From CBDCYS01 sp965226245 (GTDB taxonomy: Bacteria > Acidobacteriota > Terriglobia > Bryobacterales > UBA6623), in the NCBI GenBank assembly GCA_965226245.1, contig CBDDCL010000015.1, positions 3,658,001 to 3,722,000 on the forward strand: a stretch of DNA of 64,000 bases. Direction: 5' to 3'. The translations under genes were made by a program, and so were the position numbers. The notes under the pieces are model-generated. The model was not told the origin of the DNA. It worked only from the letters and a program-made list of their open reading frames with translations, and ran no database searches. The first letter of the stretch is position 1. Every line of letters begins with the position of its first letter. This document shows positions 42,287 through 51,985 of the stretch, piece by piece.

Positions 42287-44377
42287 ATGATGATGCTCTT
42301 GTGCCGGCGGTTGCGCGCCGCAATGTCTTTGAACGTCCCGCAGGCGGGTTTTCGCCGCTCGATTCGAAACGTCTTCGCCTTTTTGTTCTGGCTGACTTTC
42401 TGCACGGCGGGCCGCGCGGCGGATTGTCTCCACGTTTTGGTTCGAGACCCTTCCGGTCTGGCTGTGCCCGAAGCGCGTGTCACCGCGGATAGCAACGAAC
42501 AGCTCACCGACGAGCGGGGCGCGGCTGAGATTTGTGGCGCCGCCGAAGGTCCGCGCACGATTCGTGTTCGCGCACAAGGTTTCAAGCTGGCCGGGCGAAG
42601 CGTGGAGGCGAGTCTTTCCAGTATCGTGATCGATCTCGAGCTGAGAACCCGCGTCGAAACTCCCATCGTCGTTACCGGCACTCCCGAACCGCGCGAGCTG
42701 GCCGAGATCAACCGCAGTTTGGTGGTTCTGGCGGTCGAAGATCCGGATGTGCCGGCTTGGTCGTTTGCGGATGTACTCAAGCAGGACACCTCGATCGACT
42801 TGCGGGAGCGGGGTCCCGACGGCACGCAAGCGGATCTGTCGATCCGCGGATCGACTTTCGATCAGGTATTGGTGCTGGTCAACGGCATGCGGGTCAACGA
42901 CAGCCAGAGCGGCCACCACAATTTGAACCTGCCGATGCCGCTCGAGTCCGTGCAACAAGTCGAGGTTCTGCATGGCACGGGTTCGACGCTCTATGGTTCG
43001 GATGCAATCGGCGGCGCCGTGAACTTCGTCACCAAGAAACCGCAAGCGGCTGAATTGAAGCTGATGGGGGGCGGGGGTGACTTCGGCTGGCACCGGCAAT
43101 CGGTCATCAGCGGATTCAAGCTGGGGGACTGGAGCCAGCAGACCTCGTTCTCGCGCGACTTTTCGAGCGGTTTTGCGCCCGGGCGCGATTTCCGCAACGT
43201 CGCGTTTTCGAGCGAATCGTTTCTCGACAAAGACTTCGGCTCGACAACGCTCATGTTCGCGATGAATGACCGTCCGTTCGGCGCCAACGGCTTTTATGGC
43301 CCCTGGGACTCCTGGGAAGACACGGGATCGACCTTCGTTGCCGCCAGCCAAACCATGGGGCGCTCAGCGGACCGGCTGCAGCATCGCTTCAACTTCGGCT
43401 ACCGGCGGCACAACGATCACTTCGTTCTGTTTCGTCACCGGCCGGAAATTTTCGAGAACTTCCATACGACGAATCAGTACCAGGGAGGCTATACCGTCAA
43501 CGGCCGCTGGAGCGAAAAAGTCCGCTGGTCGGCTGGAACGGCGCTTCTTTCCGATGGCATCGACAGCACGAATTTGGGGCTTCGTCGGCGCGAGCGCGTG
43601 TCGGCTTTCTTCACTTTGACGCTGCGTCCAACCGAACGCCTGAACCTGGCGATTGGGGCGCGCGAGGAAGTTTGGCGGAAGTGGCGGGGCGAGACCAGCC
43701 CGACATTCTCGATCGGTTACTGGCTGGGCCGCGGATTCAAGCTGCGCGGACAAGCCGGCCACGCCTACCGCATTCCGACCTATACCGATCTTTACTACGA
43801 AGACCCCGTGAGCAAGGGAAACTCGAACCTGCTTCCCGAGAACGTCTGGAACTACGAAGCCGGCGCCGACTGGTATTCAGATCACGGCACGACGGTCTCT
43901 CTCACCTGGTTTCAAAGGCGGGAAAACAACACCATTGATTGGGTTCGGGAGCCGGGTCTGCGGAAATTTCACGCCCGCAACTTTGCGGAGCTGACGTTTC
44001 ATGGGGGCGAAGTACAGATGAGGCAGCGCCTGGGTTCGTCCGAGATCGGCGTGAACTATACGGTGATACGCGCATCGAAGGTTCCCACCCCCGGAGTGAC
44101 TTCACGCTACGTCTTCAACTTCCCTCTCAACTCGCTGAGCGTGAGTTACCACGGGTCGTTGAACAAATACCTTGCGGTGAAGATGCGTTTGGGCGCTTTC
44201 AACCGCACGTGGCAGTCCACGAAGGCGCTGTGGGACGCCTCGCTGATCTACACGGCGGGCCGCTGGCGGCCGTTTTTCCAGGTTTCCAATCTGCTGAATC
44301 AATCGCATGAAGCTTTTCAGGGTTTGGCGCAGCCCGGACGCTGGATTCGCGGCGGCGTGCAGCTCCAGGTTTTTTGA
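42287..44377 (+). CDS. TonB-dependent outer-membrane receptor
   Basis: This 696-residue protein takes up a substrate across the outer membrane with energy from TonB. A signal segment (NVFAFLFWLTFCTAGRAA, about 29-46) is followed by a carboxypeptidase-regulatory-like domain (LHVLVRDPSGLAVPEARVTA, 48-118). The plug follows (LSIRGSTFDQVLVLVNGMRV, VLHGTGSTLYGSDAIGGAVN) and then a 22-strand barrel ending in a strand with C-terminal Phe (GVQLQVF). The plug resembles BtuB-like vitamin or siderophore receptors. The ligand cannot be deduced. It is transcribed alone, 337 bases after the methyltransferase. Confidence 0.92.
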   Translation: MMMLLCRRLRAAMSLNVPQAGFRRSIRNVFAFLFWLTFCTAGRAADCLHVLVRDPSGLAVPEARVTADSNEQLTDERGAAEICGAAEGPRTIRVRAQGFKLAGRSVEASLSSIVIDLELRTRVETPIVVTGTPEPRELAEINRSLVVLAVEDPDVPAWSFADVLKQDTSIDLRERGPDGTQADLSIRGSTFDQVLVLVNGMRVNDSQSGHHNLNLPMPLESVQQVEVLHGTGSTLYGSDAIGGAVNFVTKKPQAAELKLMGGGGDFGWHRQSVISGFKLGDWSQQTSFSRDFSSGFAPGRDFRNVAFSSESFLDKDFGSTTLMFAMNDRPFGANGFYGPWDSWEDTGSTFVAASQTMGRSADRLQHRFNFGYRRHNDHFVLFRHRPEIFENFHTTNQYQGGYTVNGRWSEKVRWSAGTALLSDGIDSTNLGLRRRERVSAFFTLTLRPTERLNLAIGAREEVWRKWRGETSPTFSIGYWLGRGFKLRGQAGHAYRIPTYTDLYYEDPVSKGNSNLLPENVWNYEAGADWYSDHGTTVSLTWFQRRENNTIDWVREPGLRKFHARNFAELTFHGGEVQMRQRLGSSEIGVNYTVIRASKVPTPGVTSRYVFNFPLNSLSVSYHGSLNKYLAVKMRLGAFNRTWQSTKALWDASLIYTAGRWRPFFQVSNLLNQSHEAFQGLAQPGRWIRGGVQLQVF

Positions 44378-45016
44378 TGGCTTGGGGTTATAGGCTCTGG
44401 CCCAAGGAACGCGGCCAGTGGCAACGGCGATGAGGACCACCTACAGGCGGTTTGCCAGGCCGATGGTTTTGGGGCAGGACGAGAGCGATCCTGACTAGCC
44501 CTAGTACTACTGTGTTATAAAATCTGATAGCATAAAAATGTGCCGAACAAAACTTCGGCGCCAGGCGCACAACAAAAACGTCTAACCCGCTTTTCTCACC
44601 ACGTGGCGAGGCGAAGTGCGTGAGAGGCCCGTCAGTACGAGGCGCGCGCCGCTTGACGAGCGGAGGCGTACGTGACAGTACGTTGAGCACGGCGAGCAAG
44701 CGCAACGAAGTAATGGCGGGCCTATCGCGTGCTTCGGCCGTCAGGTGGGTAGAAATGCGGGCTAAGCGGGGACGCGCAGCCTGGCAACAGCGAAAAAGGC
44801 CTTCGATTCGTTTTGGGAGGCTCTCAGGTGGCCTTTTTCGGCCCGGCGAACGCTCCTGCTTCGGCTGTGGACGCGCCTGGCCAACGGGCCATTCCGGCTC
44901 GACTCGCCACCCCTCATCTGCGGTCCCGCTCGCACCGTTTGAAAACCCTGGGCCGCGCTTGACAGGTTGCAATCCGCCCGACGCACTACACTAGCCTGTA
45001 GGAGGAATGAAGGTCC
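44378..45016. other. Intergenic region with an R6 repeat
   Basis: An AT-rich stretch at 44505-44545 stands out against the GC-rich background. From about 44600 there is a repeat-like region with a hairpin (GCGTACGTGACAGTACGTT), then the R6 unit. The last 50 bases contain a GGAGGAATGAAGG leader for the rhodanese gene. No gene is recognised. Confidence 0.45.
44701..44766. repeat. Dispersed repeat, family R6, copy 2
   Basis: The sequence CGCAACGAAGTAATGGCGGG, then TATCGCGTGCTTCGGCCGTC, then AGGTGGGTAGAAATGCGGGC is the reverse complement of 26913-26977, with a few substitutions and a one-base indel. Confidence 0.7.
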
Positions 45017-45385
45017 ATGCAGCATTCGCAAAGATTTCTCGATCTAGTGAACGACGCAAAATCAAGGATTCGTGAGTCCACGGTAGACGACGTCAAGCAG
45101 GACAACGAGTCGCGCCAAGAGTTCGTTTTGGCTGATACCCGGGAAGAGTCGGAGTGGGTGGCAGGGCACGCCGCTGGAGCGATCCATCTCGGAAAAGGGA
45201 TCATCGAGCGAGACATCGAAAGCGCGGTCCCTGATACGTCGAAGAAAATCGTACTGTATTGTGGAGGCGGATACCGCTCGGCATTGGCCGCCGATGCGCT
45301 TCAGAAGATGGGCTACTCCAATGTCTACTCGCTCGCTGGAGGGTGGAAGGCCTGGAAAGCGGCCCAGATGCCCGTGGAGCGCTAG
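45017..45385 (+). CDS. Rhodanese-domain sulfurtransferase
   Basis: This 122-residue single-domain rhodanese starts at ATG 45017 behind GAAGG. It shows LADTREESEWVAGHAAGAIH and the active-site loop YCGGGYRSA with Cys82, which carries the persulfide, and closes with YSLAGGWKAWKAA. There is no signal peptide, so it is cytoplasmic. It could handle sulfane sulfur or serve in thiolation. No linked sulfur genes are near. Confidence 0.9.
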   Translation: MQHSQRFLDLVNDAKSRIRESTVDDVKQDNESRQEFVLADTREESEWVAGHAAGAIHLGKGIIERDIESAVPDTSKKIVLYCGGGYRSALAADALQKMGYSNVYSLAGGWKAWKAAQMPVER

Positions 45386-45873
45386 CTAGCTCCGAGAGGG
45401 TGTGATGCCGCTATTCGGGGACTGTCACCAATTTTCGCGCCAGTCTGGTTTCTTCGCCTAAACCGCTAAAGTGCAAGGCGTGAAATTTGGCTGACTGTCC
45501 TAAGAGCAATGAATCGTGACCGCCCCGACGTGCGTCCTACAAGCTTTCAAGGAACCTCGTGCCCCAAGCGCTGAGGCCCGCCGCCCGAGCCACGTTCACG
45601 TGGCTTGGTTTCCTTAGGCCGGTCCTTTTAGGACCGGTTGACAAGATCTCTCTCGATTTAGTTCCTCAGCCCGTTTCAACGGGCTTTCATTCCGCTCTGA
45701 TTACGACCGTCTCCCGGCAAGTGCGAAAGGGCGCGTCGGCTTCCGGGCCGACGCGGCGCGTTCGCGCCTCCGTCGACACCTATAAGTAACGCCCTGCGCT
45801 ACGGCCTTTACGGCGCCCCGAGCTCGAACCCGGTTCCTTTACCGCCTTGACTCGCCAACGCGATCCCGCCGCC
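45386..45873. other. Intergenic region with an R4 repeat
   Basis: The first 150 bases show nothing I can name. The R4 hairpin array occupies 45587-45689, and a GC-rich palindromic stretch (CGTCGGCTTCCGGGCCGACG) lies at 45737-45756. No gene is recognised. Confidence 0.45.
45587..45689. repeat. Dispersed hairpin-array repeat, family R4, copy 1
   Basis: There are three consecutive hairpins: AGCCACGTTCACGTGGCTT, GCCGGTCCTTTTAGGACCGG and AGCCCGTTTCAACGGGCTTT, with conserved spacers. The second copy is at 63610-63709 in the same orientation. Confidence 0.85.
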
Positions 45874-46248
45874 TCATGACCGCACTTCCACAATCGTCGC
45901 GCCCGCGCCGCCCTCATACTGCTCGGCTTGGTAGTAGCGCTCGACCTGAGGGTGGCCGGCGAACATCCGCCAGAGTGTTTTGCGCAAGATGTTCTTGCCG
46001 TGCCCGTGGATGATTCGCAGGCGATCAACATCGGCGACGACAGCATCGTCCAGAAACTTGTCCACCGCGTCTCGGGCTTCCTCCGCGGTCCGCCCAATCA
46101 CATTGATTTCCGACAGCGATGCCGCCGAGCGGGCCGCGGTGTGCAGCGTGACTCGGCTGGGCAGACCCGCGGCCGGTTTGTCATCCGGCTGCACTACGCC
46201 GGAAATATCGGCCGGCGACACACGCAGCCGCAACTGGCCGGCCTGCAC
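45874..46248 (-). pseudogene. mutS2: MutS2 C-terminal Smr domain, separated from the gene body
   Basis: The segment follows an in-frame stop and could restart at GTG 46248. It encodes LRLRVSPADISGVVQPDDKP, then the Smr nuclease domain with EINVIGRTAEEARDAVDKFL, RLRIIHGHGKNILRKTLW and GGAGATIVEVRS. In MutS2 this endonuclease domain is fused to the ATPase and acts on branched DNA or collided ribosomes. Here it lies beyond a 102-bp insertion containing a TAA. It is in the same frame as the upstream part, so removing the insertion rejoins the gene. Confidence 0.85.
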
Positions 46249-46260
46249 TTCCCATAGTCC

Positions 46261-46362
46261 GGCGTTCGGCCCAGCGTCTTAGCGGAGGCGGCCTGAAGCT
46301 CCTCCCGCAGCTCCCGCCCTTCCGCCGTTCGGCCTCCCGCTGCTGAGCCGCCGCTGAAAACC
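46261..46362. repeat. 102-bp imperfect duplication inserted in mutS2
   Basis: The segment resembles 46454-46554 of the same gene (shared GGCCCAGCGTCTTAGCGGAG and CCTCCCGCTGCTGAGCCGCC) but differs by several small indels. It sits between the codons for RISDG and LWEVQAGQ and brings an in-frame TAA at 46279-46281. Confidence 0.8.
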
Positions 46363-48411
46363 GTCGGAGATGCGTCGCAGCACGCGGGCCGTGGCTCCCA
46401 GCTTCAGGCGGACGTTCGTACCTTCTTCAAGCTGCTCGGCGGCCTTCCCGGAAAGCCCGTCGTCCGGCGTTCGGCCCAGCGTCTTAGCGGAGGCGGCCTG
46501 AAAATCCTCCCGCAGCTCCCGCTTCCGCCGGGCCTCCCGCTGCTGAGCCGCCGCTAGGGTCCGCCGCCCGGCTCCCAGCTCCCCAAGCTTGTCGAGCGCG
46601 GCCTTGTGCTCTGCCTCGAATTGCGCGATGCGGGCCTCGAGCTGCCGCTCGAGTTCACGCAACTTGGCGTTCTCGCGCCTTTCCCCATCCTGAATCAGTT
46701 TTTTCTTCCGCTCCTCCAGGCTCCGCTCCGCCTGACGAAGCTCGCTCGTCGCTGCTTCGTATTGCCCGACTTGGCGGCGAAGCTGATGAAGGAAATCAAT
46801 CGTCTCGGCCTGCCGCGGATCCAGCGCCCGCCGCGCCCGCTCGATCACGGCTTCGGGAAGGCCGAACTTGCGCGCCATCTCCAGCCCCGCCGACTGCCCT
46901 GGGATGCCCGTGGTCAGCCGGTAGTTCGGCGAGAGCGTCTCTTCATCGAAGCCGACCGAAGCGTTGGTCACCCCGTCGTTGCCGGCCGCGTAGGCCTTCA
47001 GCTCCGGCAAATGCGTGGAAACAATCGTAAACGCTCCCCGCGCCCGAAAATGATCGACCACCGCCACGCCGAGCGCGCCCCCTTCATGCGGGTCGGTCGC
47101 CGCGCCCAGCTCATCGAGAAGCACCAGAGACCGCGCCGTGGCCCGCTCCATCATCTCCTTGATGCGGCCGATGTGAGCAGAGAAAGTGCTGAGGCTTTCG
47201 GCGATGGATTGCGAATCGCCGATGTCAGCCAGCACTTCCTCAAACCAAGGCAGGCGTGCCTCGTCGGCGGGAATCGGCAGCCCCGCCTGCGCCATCAAGC
47301 ACGACAATCCTACCGTCTTCAGCACAATCGTTTTCCCGCCGGCATTCGGCCCGCTGATGAGCAGGACGCGATGGCCGCTATCCAGCGTGAGCGACAACGG
47401 GACGACTTTTCGCTTGTCCCCGTCAAGCACGTCTTGCAAGAGCGGATGACGCGCGTTCTTCAACCAAATGAAAGCCTGTTCGTCATCACAGAACGCCGGA
47501 ATCGAGCATTCGAACTCGCGGCCGAAGCGCGCCTTCGCGAAAAGCAGCTCCAGTTGCGCCATCGTCAGCAGCGCCATCTCGATCGCCGGCGCTTCTTGCC
47601 GCAGCCGCTCGCACATCTCCCGCAGGATGCGGTGTACCTCGCGCTGTTCTTGTTCCAGCAAGCCAACCAAACGATTGTTCAAATCGATCGTCGCTACCGG
47701 CTCGATGAAAACCGTTTGCCCGCTCGAGCTGGCACTATGGATCACGCCCTCCACGCTCCACTTCGAGCTGGCTTTGACGGGAACAACCAGGCGGCCATTG
47801 CGAATCGTCACGTAGTCGTCCTGAAGACTTCCCTGTTCGTCGAGCGTACGGACAAAGCGTTCGAGAGACTGCTGAACCGTCAAGCGATGCCGTTCAATCT
47901 GACGGCGCACCCGAGCCAGCGCCGGGCTGGCGCTGTCAGCGACTTCACCGTTGGCCAATACTTTCCCGGAAAGCTGGCGCAACAACGGCCGAAACTCATG
48001 CAGACGGTCGGCGCGGGCCGCGAGTCTGGGCCGCACGCTGCTGACGGCGATCATGCGAGAACGTGTTTCCGACGTCCGTTCCAATAGCCCGAGGATGCTA
48101 TAGATCTCATGCGCTTCGAGAACAGCGCCCTCGACCGGCAGCCGGGTCAAGGACTCCCGAACGTCGCGCAGGCCCTGAAAACGGGGCGAGGGTTTGGCAT
48201 CGCGGTCCCGCATCGCCGCCTCGTTTTCGCGGAGCCAGTCAATCGCCTCGCCCAACTCAGCCAGGGCCTCCTCGGCTTCGGCTCGCGATGCCAGCAGCGG
48301 TTCCTTCTCGGCCTCTTGAAGCTGCCACTCACCCAGCGGGCTCGACAGATAGCGCCGCAGTGTCGCGAACAGCTCAGGCAGCTCAAGAAGCTCGATTGTT
48401 TTCAAGTCCAT
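46279..48411 (-). pseudogene. mutS2: MutS2 ATPase, interrupted before the Smr domain
   Basis: This 710-residue open part starts at ATG 48411 (LKTIELLELPELFATLRRYL). The MutS-like clamp and core regions are followed by the ATPase with Walker A LISGPNAGGKTIVLKTVGL, Walker B LVLLDELGAATDP and the STHLPELKAYA motif. A long coiled coil and the KOW-like segment VRLKLGATARVLRRISDG follow. At that point a 102-bp imperfect copy of the preceding coiled-coil region introduces a stop. Without it the protein would be 811 residues, normal for MutS2. The product lacks the Smr nuclease and is probably impaired if the sequence is correct. Confidence 0.9.
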
Positions 48412-48847
48412 CTGTTGTTTGATTGGGGCATGATCCGCGCGGGGGTGTCAAGTCCCTGGCCTGCCTTACAAGGCAAAGTCGTTGCATTCAGGAGAAGAGA
48501 GGGACTACCATGTTCGAGTCGGAGATCGAAATCGAAAATTCTGGTGTAAGCTCTCAGTGCTGTGTTGCTCGAATCGGGACTCAGCGTGTTGGGAACTCTC
48601 CCGTTCGAGCCGTGAGCTGCTCGTTGAGAGTCTTGAGCCGCGAAGCGGCGCCGGATCGTAGCCCAGGGTGCAGCGAAGCGGAACCCTGGGTGAAAATCTC
48701 TCGATCAGGAAGCCCCGCAAGGGGCGCGGGAAAAACCACGCATGATTCCGGCAACCGGCCCGCCATGCACCGAAACAAATGCGACGACCAGGCGGGCCAG
48801 CCCCGAGGGGGCATGGCTTCCCTTCAATCGTCCGGGGCCCTGATCGA
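48412..48847. other. Intergenic region with an R3 repeat
   Basis: The first 80 bases are the mutS2 leader. The R3 repeat covers 48633-48732. No protein-coding pattern was seen. The kinase gene ends at 48848 on the minus strand. Confidence 0.45.
48633..48732. repeat. Dispersed hairpin repeat, family R3, copy 2
   Basis: The blocks TTGAGCCGCGAAGCGGCGCC, ATCGTAGCCCAGGGTGCAGC, GAAGCGGAACCCTGGGT and AGCCCCGCAAGGGGCGC match 17628-17735 and 58079-58203. Confidence 0.8.
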
Positions 48848-51496
48848 TCAGCGGAAGTTTTCCACCAGCATCAGGTCCGCTCCACCCTGGTCCTCTTGCA
48901 CGTAAAGAACCCAGCCGCCGTCGGGGGAAACCGCAACTTGCAGCCAATTAGTGTCCAGCTGCTCGCCGAGGGAAGCGATCCGCGTCACCTGGCCCGTGCC
49001 AAAGTGGAAAAAATTCAAGAAGCCCTCGGCAGCCAAAGCCTCGCTCCGCTCCACGACAATGAAATAGATCCCCTGCTCCACCACGGCCCAGGCACCGCCG
49101 CTCACCGGTCTCGGAGAGTCAAGGACGGCGACCTCCTCGCCGCCCTCCGCGGGAACCCTCCATACCGCTGCTGGACCGAATGGGGAGCCTTCGGATTTCG
49201 CGTAAAAGACGAACTTGCCGTCTGGAGACTCGAACGCGCCCCGAAACCCCCCTCCTTTCTTGGTGACCTGCACAGCCTCGCCCCCCGCGGCCGGCGCTTT
49301 CCACACCTGGCTAATCCCCGTCCGGGTAGAAGAAAAATAGATCCATTGCCCATCCCTCGACCAGCTCGGTAAAATCTCCTGGGAACCTTCCGTGGTCAAG
49401 CGACGGGGTGAGCCGCCGTCGGCGCTGATGACGTAGATGTCGGGATTCCCGTCGGGAGCCGCGTCGAAAGCGATCCAGCGGCCGTCGGGAGACCAGCAAG
49501 GGGATCCTGCATTGACGTCAACGAAGGATGTCAGTTGCACCGGTCGGCGGCCATCCCGGTCGCATACCCAGACCTCCAGGCTTCCGGATCGATCGGATTC
49601 AAAAGCGATTCGGTCTCCGTCGGGGGAAATCCGAGGGAACCAATCCGTGCGAGTGGAGGCAATCAACCTGGCAGGCCGATTGCGTGCGGTGGTCAGGCCT
49701 GACAGCCCCAAGCGCCAAATGTTAAGGTCACTGGTCCACCGCGAGTAGATCAGGCGGCTGCCCTGCCGAGAGATCGCCGGGGAAATTGCGCCTCCTCCCG
49801 TGCCTGACAACAGCTCCGGCATACCACCGAAGGAGGAAATTCGCCACAAGCTACTGGTGGAGTGGGCCCCAGGGCTCGACGAGAAGACAATTTCGCGGCC
49901 GTCCGGGGTCCACGCCAGGCCACGGGTCGTCTGGTCATTAAATGTCAGACGCCGCGGCTCACCGCCGGCAACCTGCACCAAGTAGATATCCGCTATGACA
50001 ACCGCGCTCTGCCGAACGAAAGCCAGCGTGCGGCCATCGGGGGAGAAGGCAGGACTGTGATCCCCCAGGGATTGGGCAGGTGGCGATGTGAGTCTCTCTT
50101 TCTCGCCACTCTCAACGGATACCAGGAAGATGGCATGGGGCTCCTTGGGCGATGTCCGATCCGGGACGGCCAAGAACTTTCCATCCGGCGACCAACTCAG
50201 ACCAGAGAAACCTCCGACCAAAAAGTGTGGACTTTCCGCCAACTTACGCTCGATCCCGCCGATAGGTGGAACCAGGAATATACCCCTGCTACCCTCGGCG
50301 CCACGGAGGAAAGCAATTTGGCTGCCGTCCGGGGACCAGGCGGGATGGTTGTCCACAGCGGGGTTCGTGGTCAGTCGCAAGGGTCTTCCGCCGGCCACCA
50401 GTTTGACGTAAATGTCGGTGTTGTCGCGGTTTTCTCCGTCCCAGTCAAAGGCAACCTGATTGCCGTCGGGGGAGAAGGTCGGGTGCAGCTCAAGCCCTGG
50501 ATCACTCGTCAGGGGTACGGACCACAAAGGCGCTTGCGGTTCTCTCCCTGTTGGACCCAACACGCCCAGCCACGCCGCCAAGCCAAGCGCGGCGGCCATA
50601 ACCGCCGTCACGGCGGCGTAGAGGTCCCTTCGGGAGCGCTTGGGGACGGCGGCTCCGGCCCGCGTCTGCCTGGACTCCCCGGACCGCTCCTTTTGCAGAC
50701 GCCTGAGGTCCACCATCAGATCGTCGGCGTGCTGGTAGCGCTCTTCCAGCCTCTTGGCAAGAGCTTTTTCCAGGATGCGGTCGAGCTCGGTCGGCAAGCC
50801 GCTGCGCAGCGCCGTGACCGGCTCGGGCTCTTCGTGCTCGATGGCGTAGAGCACGGCTTGATCGCGCTCGCCCGCGAACGGCAAACGCCCGGTCACCATC
50901 TCGTAAATCACCACCCCCAGCGACCAGAGATCGGCGGGGCGGCCAGTCGGCGCGCGCCGGGCCTGCTCGGGAGACATGTAGGCCGGGGTCCCCAGCAGCG
51001 TCCGCGTTTTGGTGAGCTTCGATCCTTCGGCGAGTTGCGCCAGGCCGAAGTCCATGATCTTGACTCGGCCTTCCGGGGTCAGCATCAGATTGGCAGGCTT
51101 GATGTCGCGGTGAGTGATCTCTTTCTGGTGGGCCGCTTTGAGCCCCTGGGCGATCTGAATGGCGATATCCAGGGCTTCGTCCAGCTTGAGCGGGCGCTCG
51201 GCGATCTTGTCCTTCACCGTTTGGCCTTCGAGATAGGCCATGGCGAGAAAGGTTTGCCCCCCGGCCTCGTCGATTTCGTAGACCGTGCAGATGTTTGGAT
51301 GATCCAGGCGTGCGGCTGCCTTCGCTTCTCTGAGGAAGCGTTCACGGCTTTCCTCGTCTTCTAACAGGTGAGAGGCAAGGAACTTGAGAGCGACAGTCCT
51401 CTCAAGCTTGGTGTCTTCAGCCTTGTAGACCACGCCCATGGCGCCCCGGCCGAGTTCGGAGAGGATCTTGTAGTGGCTGATGGTGGTGCCGACCAT
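48848..51496 (-). CDS. Membrane Ser/Thr protein kinase with extracytoplasmic TolB-like beta-propeller
   Basis: This 882-residue protein starts at ATG 51496. The cytoplasmic kinase has the glycine loop GRGAMG (16-21), Lys38, the catalytic loop HRDIKPANL (Asp131) and DFG (149-151), plus GTPAYMSPEQA. A membrane helix (LYAAVTAVMAAALGLAAWLG) lies near residue 310. Beyond it at least eight PD40/WD40-like blades with the FSPDG / WSPDGRWIAF pattern form an extracytoplasmic propeller that may sense ligands. Kinase-propeller fusions of this form are abundant in Acidobacteriota. Targets are unknown. A decayed kinase start of the same type is at 34930. Confidence 0.93.
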   Translation of the reverse strand: MVGTTISHYKILSELGRGAMGVVYKAEDTKLERTVALKFLASHLLEDEESRERFLREAKAAARLDHPNICTVYEIDEAGGQTFLAMAYLEGQTVKDKIAERPLKLDEALDIAIQIAQGLKAAHQKEITHRDIKPANLMLTPEGRVKIMDFGLAQLAEGSKLTKTRTLLGTPAYMSPEQARRAPTGRPADLWSLGVVIYEMVTGRLPFAGERDQAVLYAIEHEEPEPVTALRSGLPTELDRILEKALAKRLEERYQHADDLMVDLRRLQKERSGESRQTRAGAAVPKRSRRDLYAAVTAVMAAALGLAAWLGVLGPTGREPQAPLWSVPLTSDPGLELHPTFSPDGNQVAFDWDGENRDNTDIYVKLVAGGRPLRLTTNPAVDNHPAWSPDGSQIAFLRGAEGSRGIFLVPPIGGIERKLAESPHFLVGGFSGLSWSPDGKFLAVPDRTSPKEPHAIFLVSVESGEKERLTSPPAQSLGDHSPAFSPDGRTLAFVRQSAVVIADIYLVQVAGGEPRRLTFNDQTTRGLAWTPDGREIVFSSSPGAHSTSSLWRISSFGGMPELLSGTGGGAISPAISRQGSRLIYSRWTSDLNIWRLGLSGLTTARNRPARLIASTRTDWFPRISPDGDRIAFESDRSGSLEVWVCDRDGRRPVQLTSFVDVNAGSPCWSPDGRWIAFDAAPDGNPDIYVISADGGSPRRLTTEGSQEILPSWSRDGQWIYFSSTRTGISQVWKAPAAGGEAVQVTKKGGGFRGAFESPDGKFVFYAKSEGSPFGPAAVWRVPAEGGEEVAVLDSPRPVSGGAWAVVEQGIYFIVVERSEALAAEGFLNFFHFGTGQVTRIASLGEQLDTNWLQVAVSPDGGWVLYVQEDQGGADLMLVENFR

Positions 51497-51985
51497 GATT
51501 GTCAGATTGTAGCGCTACCAGATACCTGGTGATAACACATTAGGACTGTATCACAGTGGGGCGGCCTAAAAACGTCGCTAGAGAGCGCACCGCAGCTCGC
51601 GCCGCCGCATTGCTGATACGGGTTGTTGCACTAAGCCGTCCTCGGAACATAAGCCGTCCTCGGAACTTGCTATGGGGATTCTATAGCAAGGATAGCGCCC
51701 GAACAGGGCGTCAGGAGCGTGTTCGCCACGCGGATGTGGTAACGATGGCGGGCATGCAACGCTGGGTGGGGCTGGGCGTCATCGCCGACAACCTGATCAA
51801 CATCGGACGTCACCTCGCCGTCTGCGACAGCCGCTAAGCGCCCCCGCGGTCCCAGCCAGCCCTTCTGCCCAGTCTCTTCGGCCCCCTTCCTTCCCCCAAT
51901 TGATTCTCAGTTTTTGCCGCTTTGCCAAAATCGTCATTTTGCGCCGGAAAGTAGCTAGCAAGGCCAAGCGCCGGGCTACAGCGCT
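51497..51985. other. Intergenic region with a transposase scrap
   Basis: It holds the kinase leader, an 18-base tandem duplication at 51641-51678 (AAGCCGTCCTCGGAAC twice) and a possible transposase remnant. The rest, to the end of the CpxP-like gene, shows nothing further. Confidence 0.45.
51709..51837 (+). pseudogene. Probable transposase C-terminal scrap
   Basis: One frame reads RVRHADVVTMAGMQRWVGLG and then VIADNLINIGRHLA before a stop at 51837. The WVGLGVIADNLINIGR ending resembles the last helix of DDE transposases of the IS5/ISNCY groups. Nothing upstream continues the match. The assignment is uncertain. Confidence 0.4.

Noticed and set aside
41891..43351. A 486-codon minus-strand open frame opposite the TonB receptor
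   Set aside because: Most of it is antisense to a clear receptor; only about 40 residues outside it look protein-like and no family was found.
44505..44545. AT-rich stretch considered as a promoter
   Set aside because: No convincing -35/-10 pair with correct spacing, and the next gene starts almost 500 bases away.
46606..48087. A 493-codon plus-strand open frame opposite mutS2
   Set aside because: Antisense shadow; arginine/histidine-rich composition and no motif.
49862..51364. A 500-codon plus-strand open frame opposite the kinase-propeller gene
   Set aside because: Antisense to a gene with full kinase and propeller motifs.
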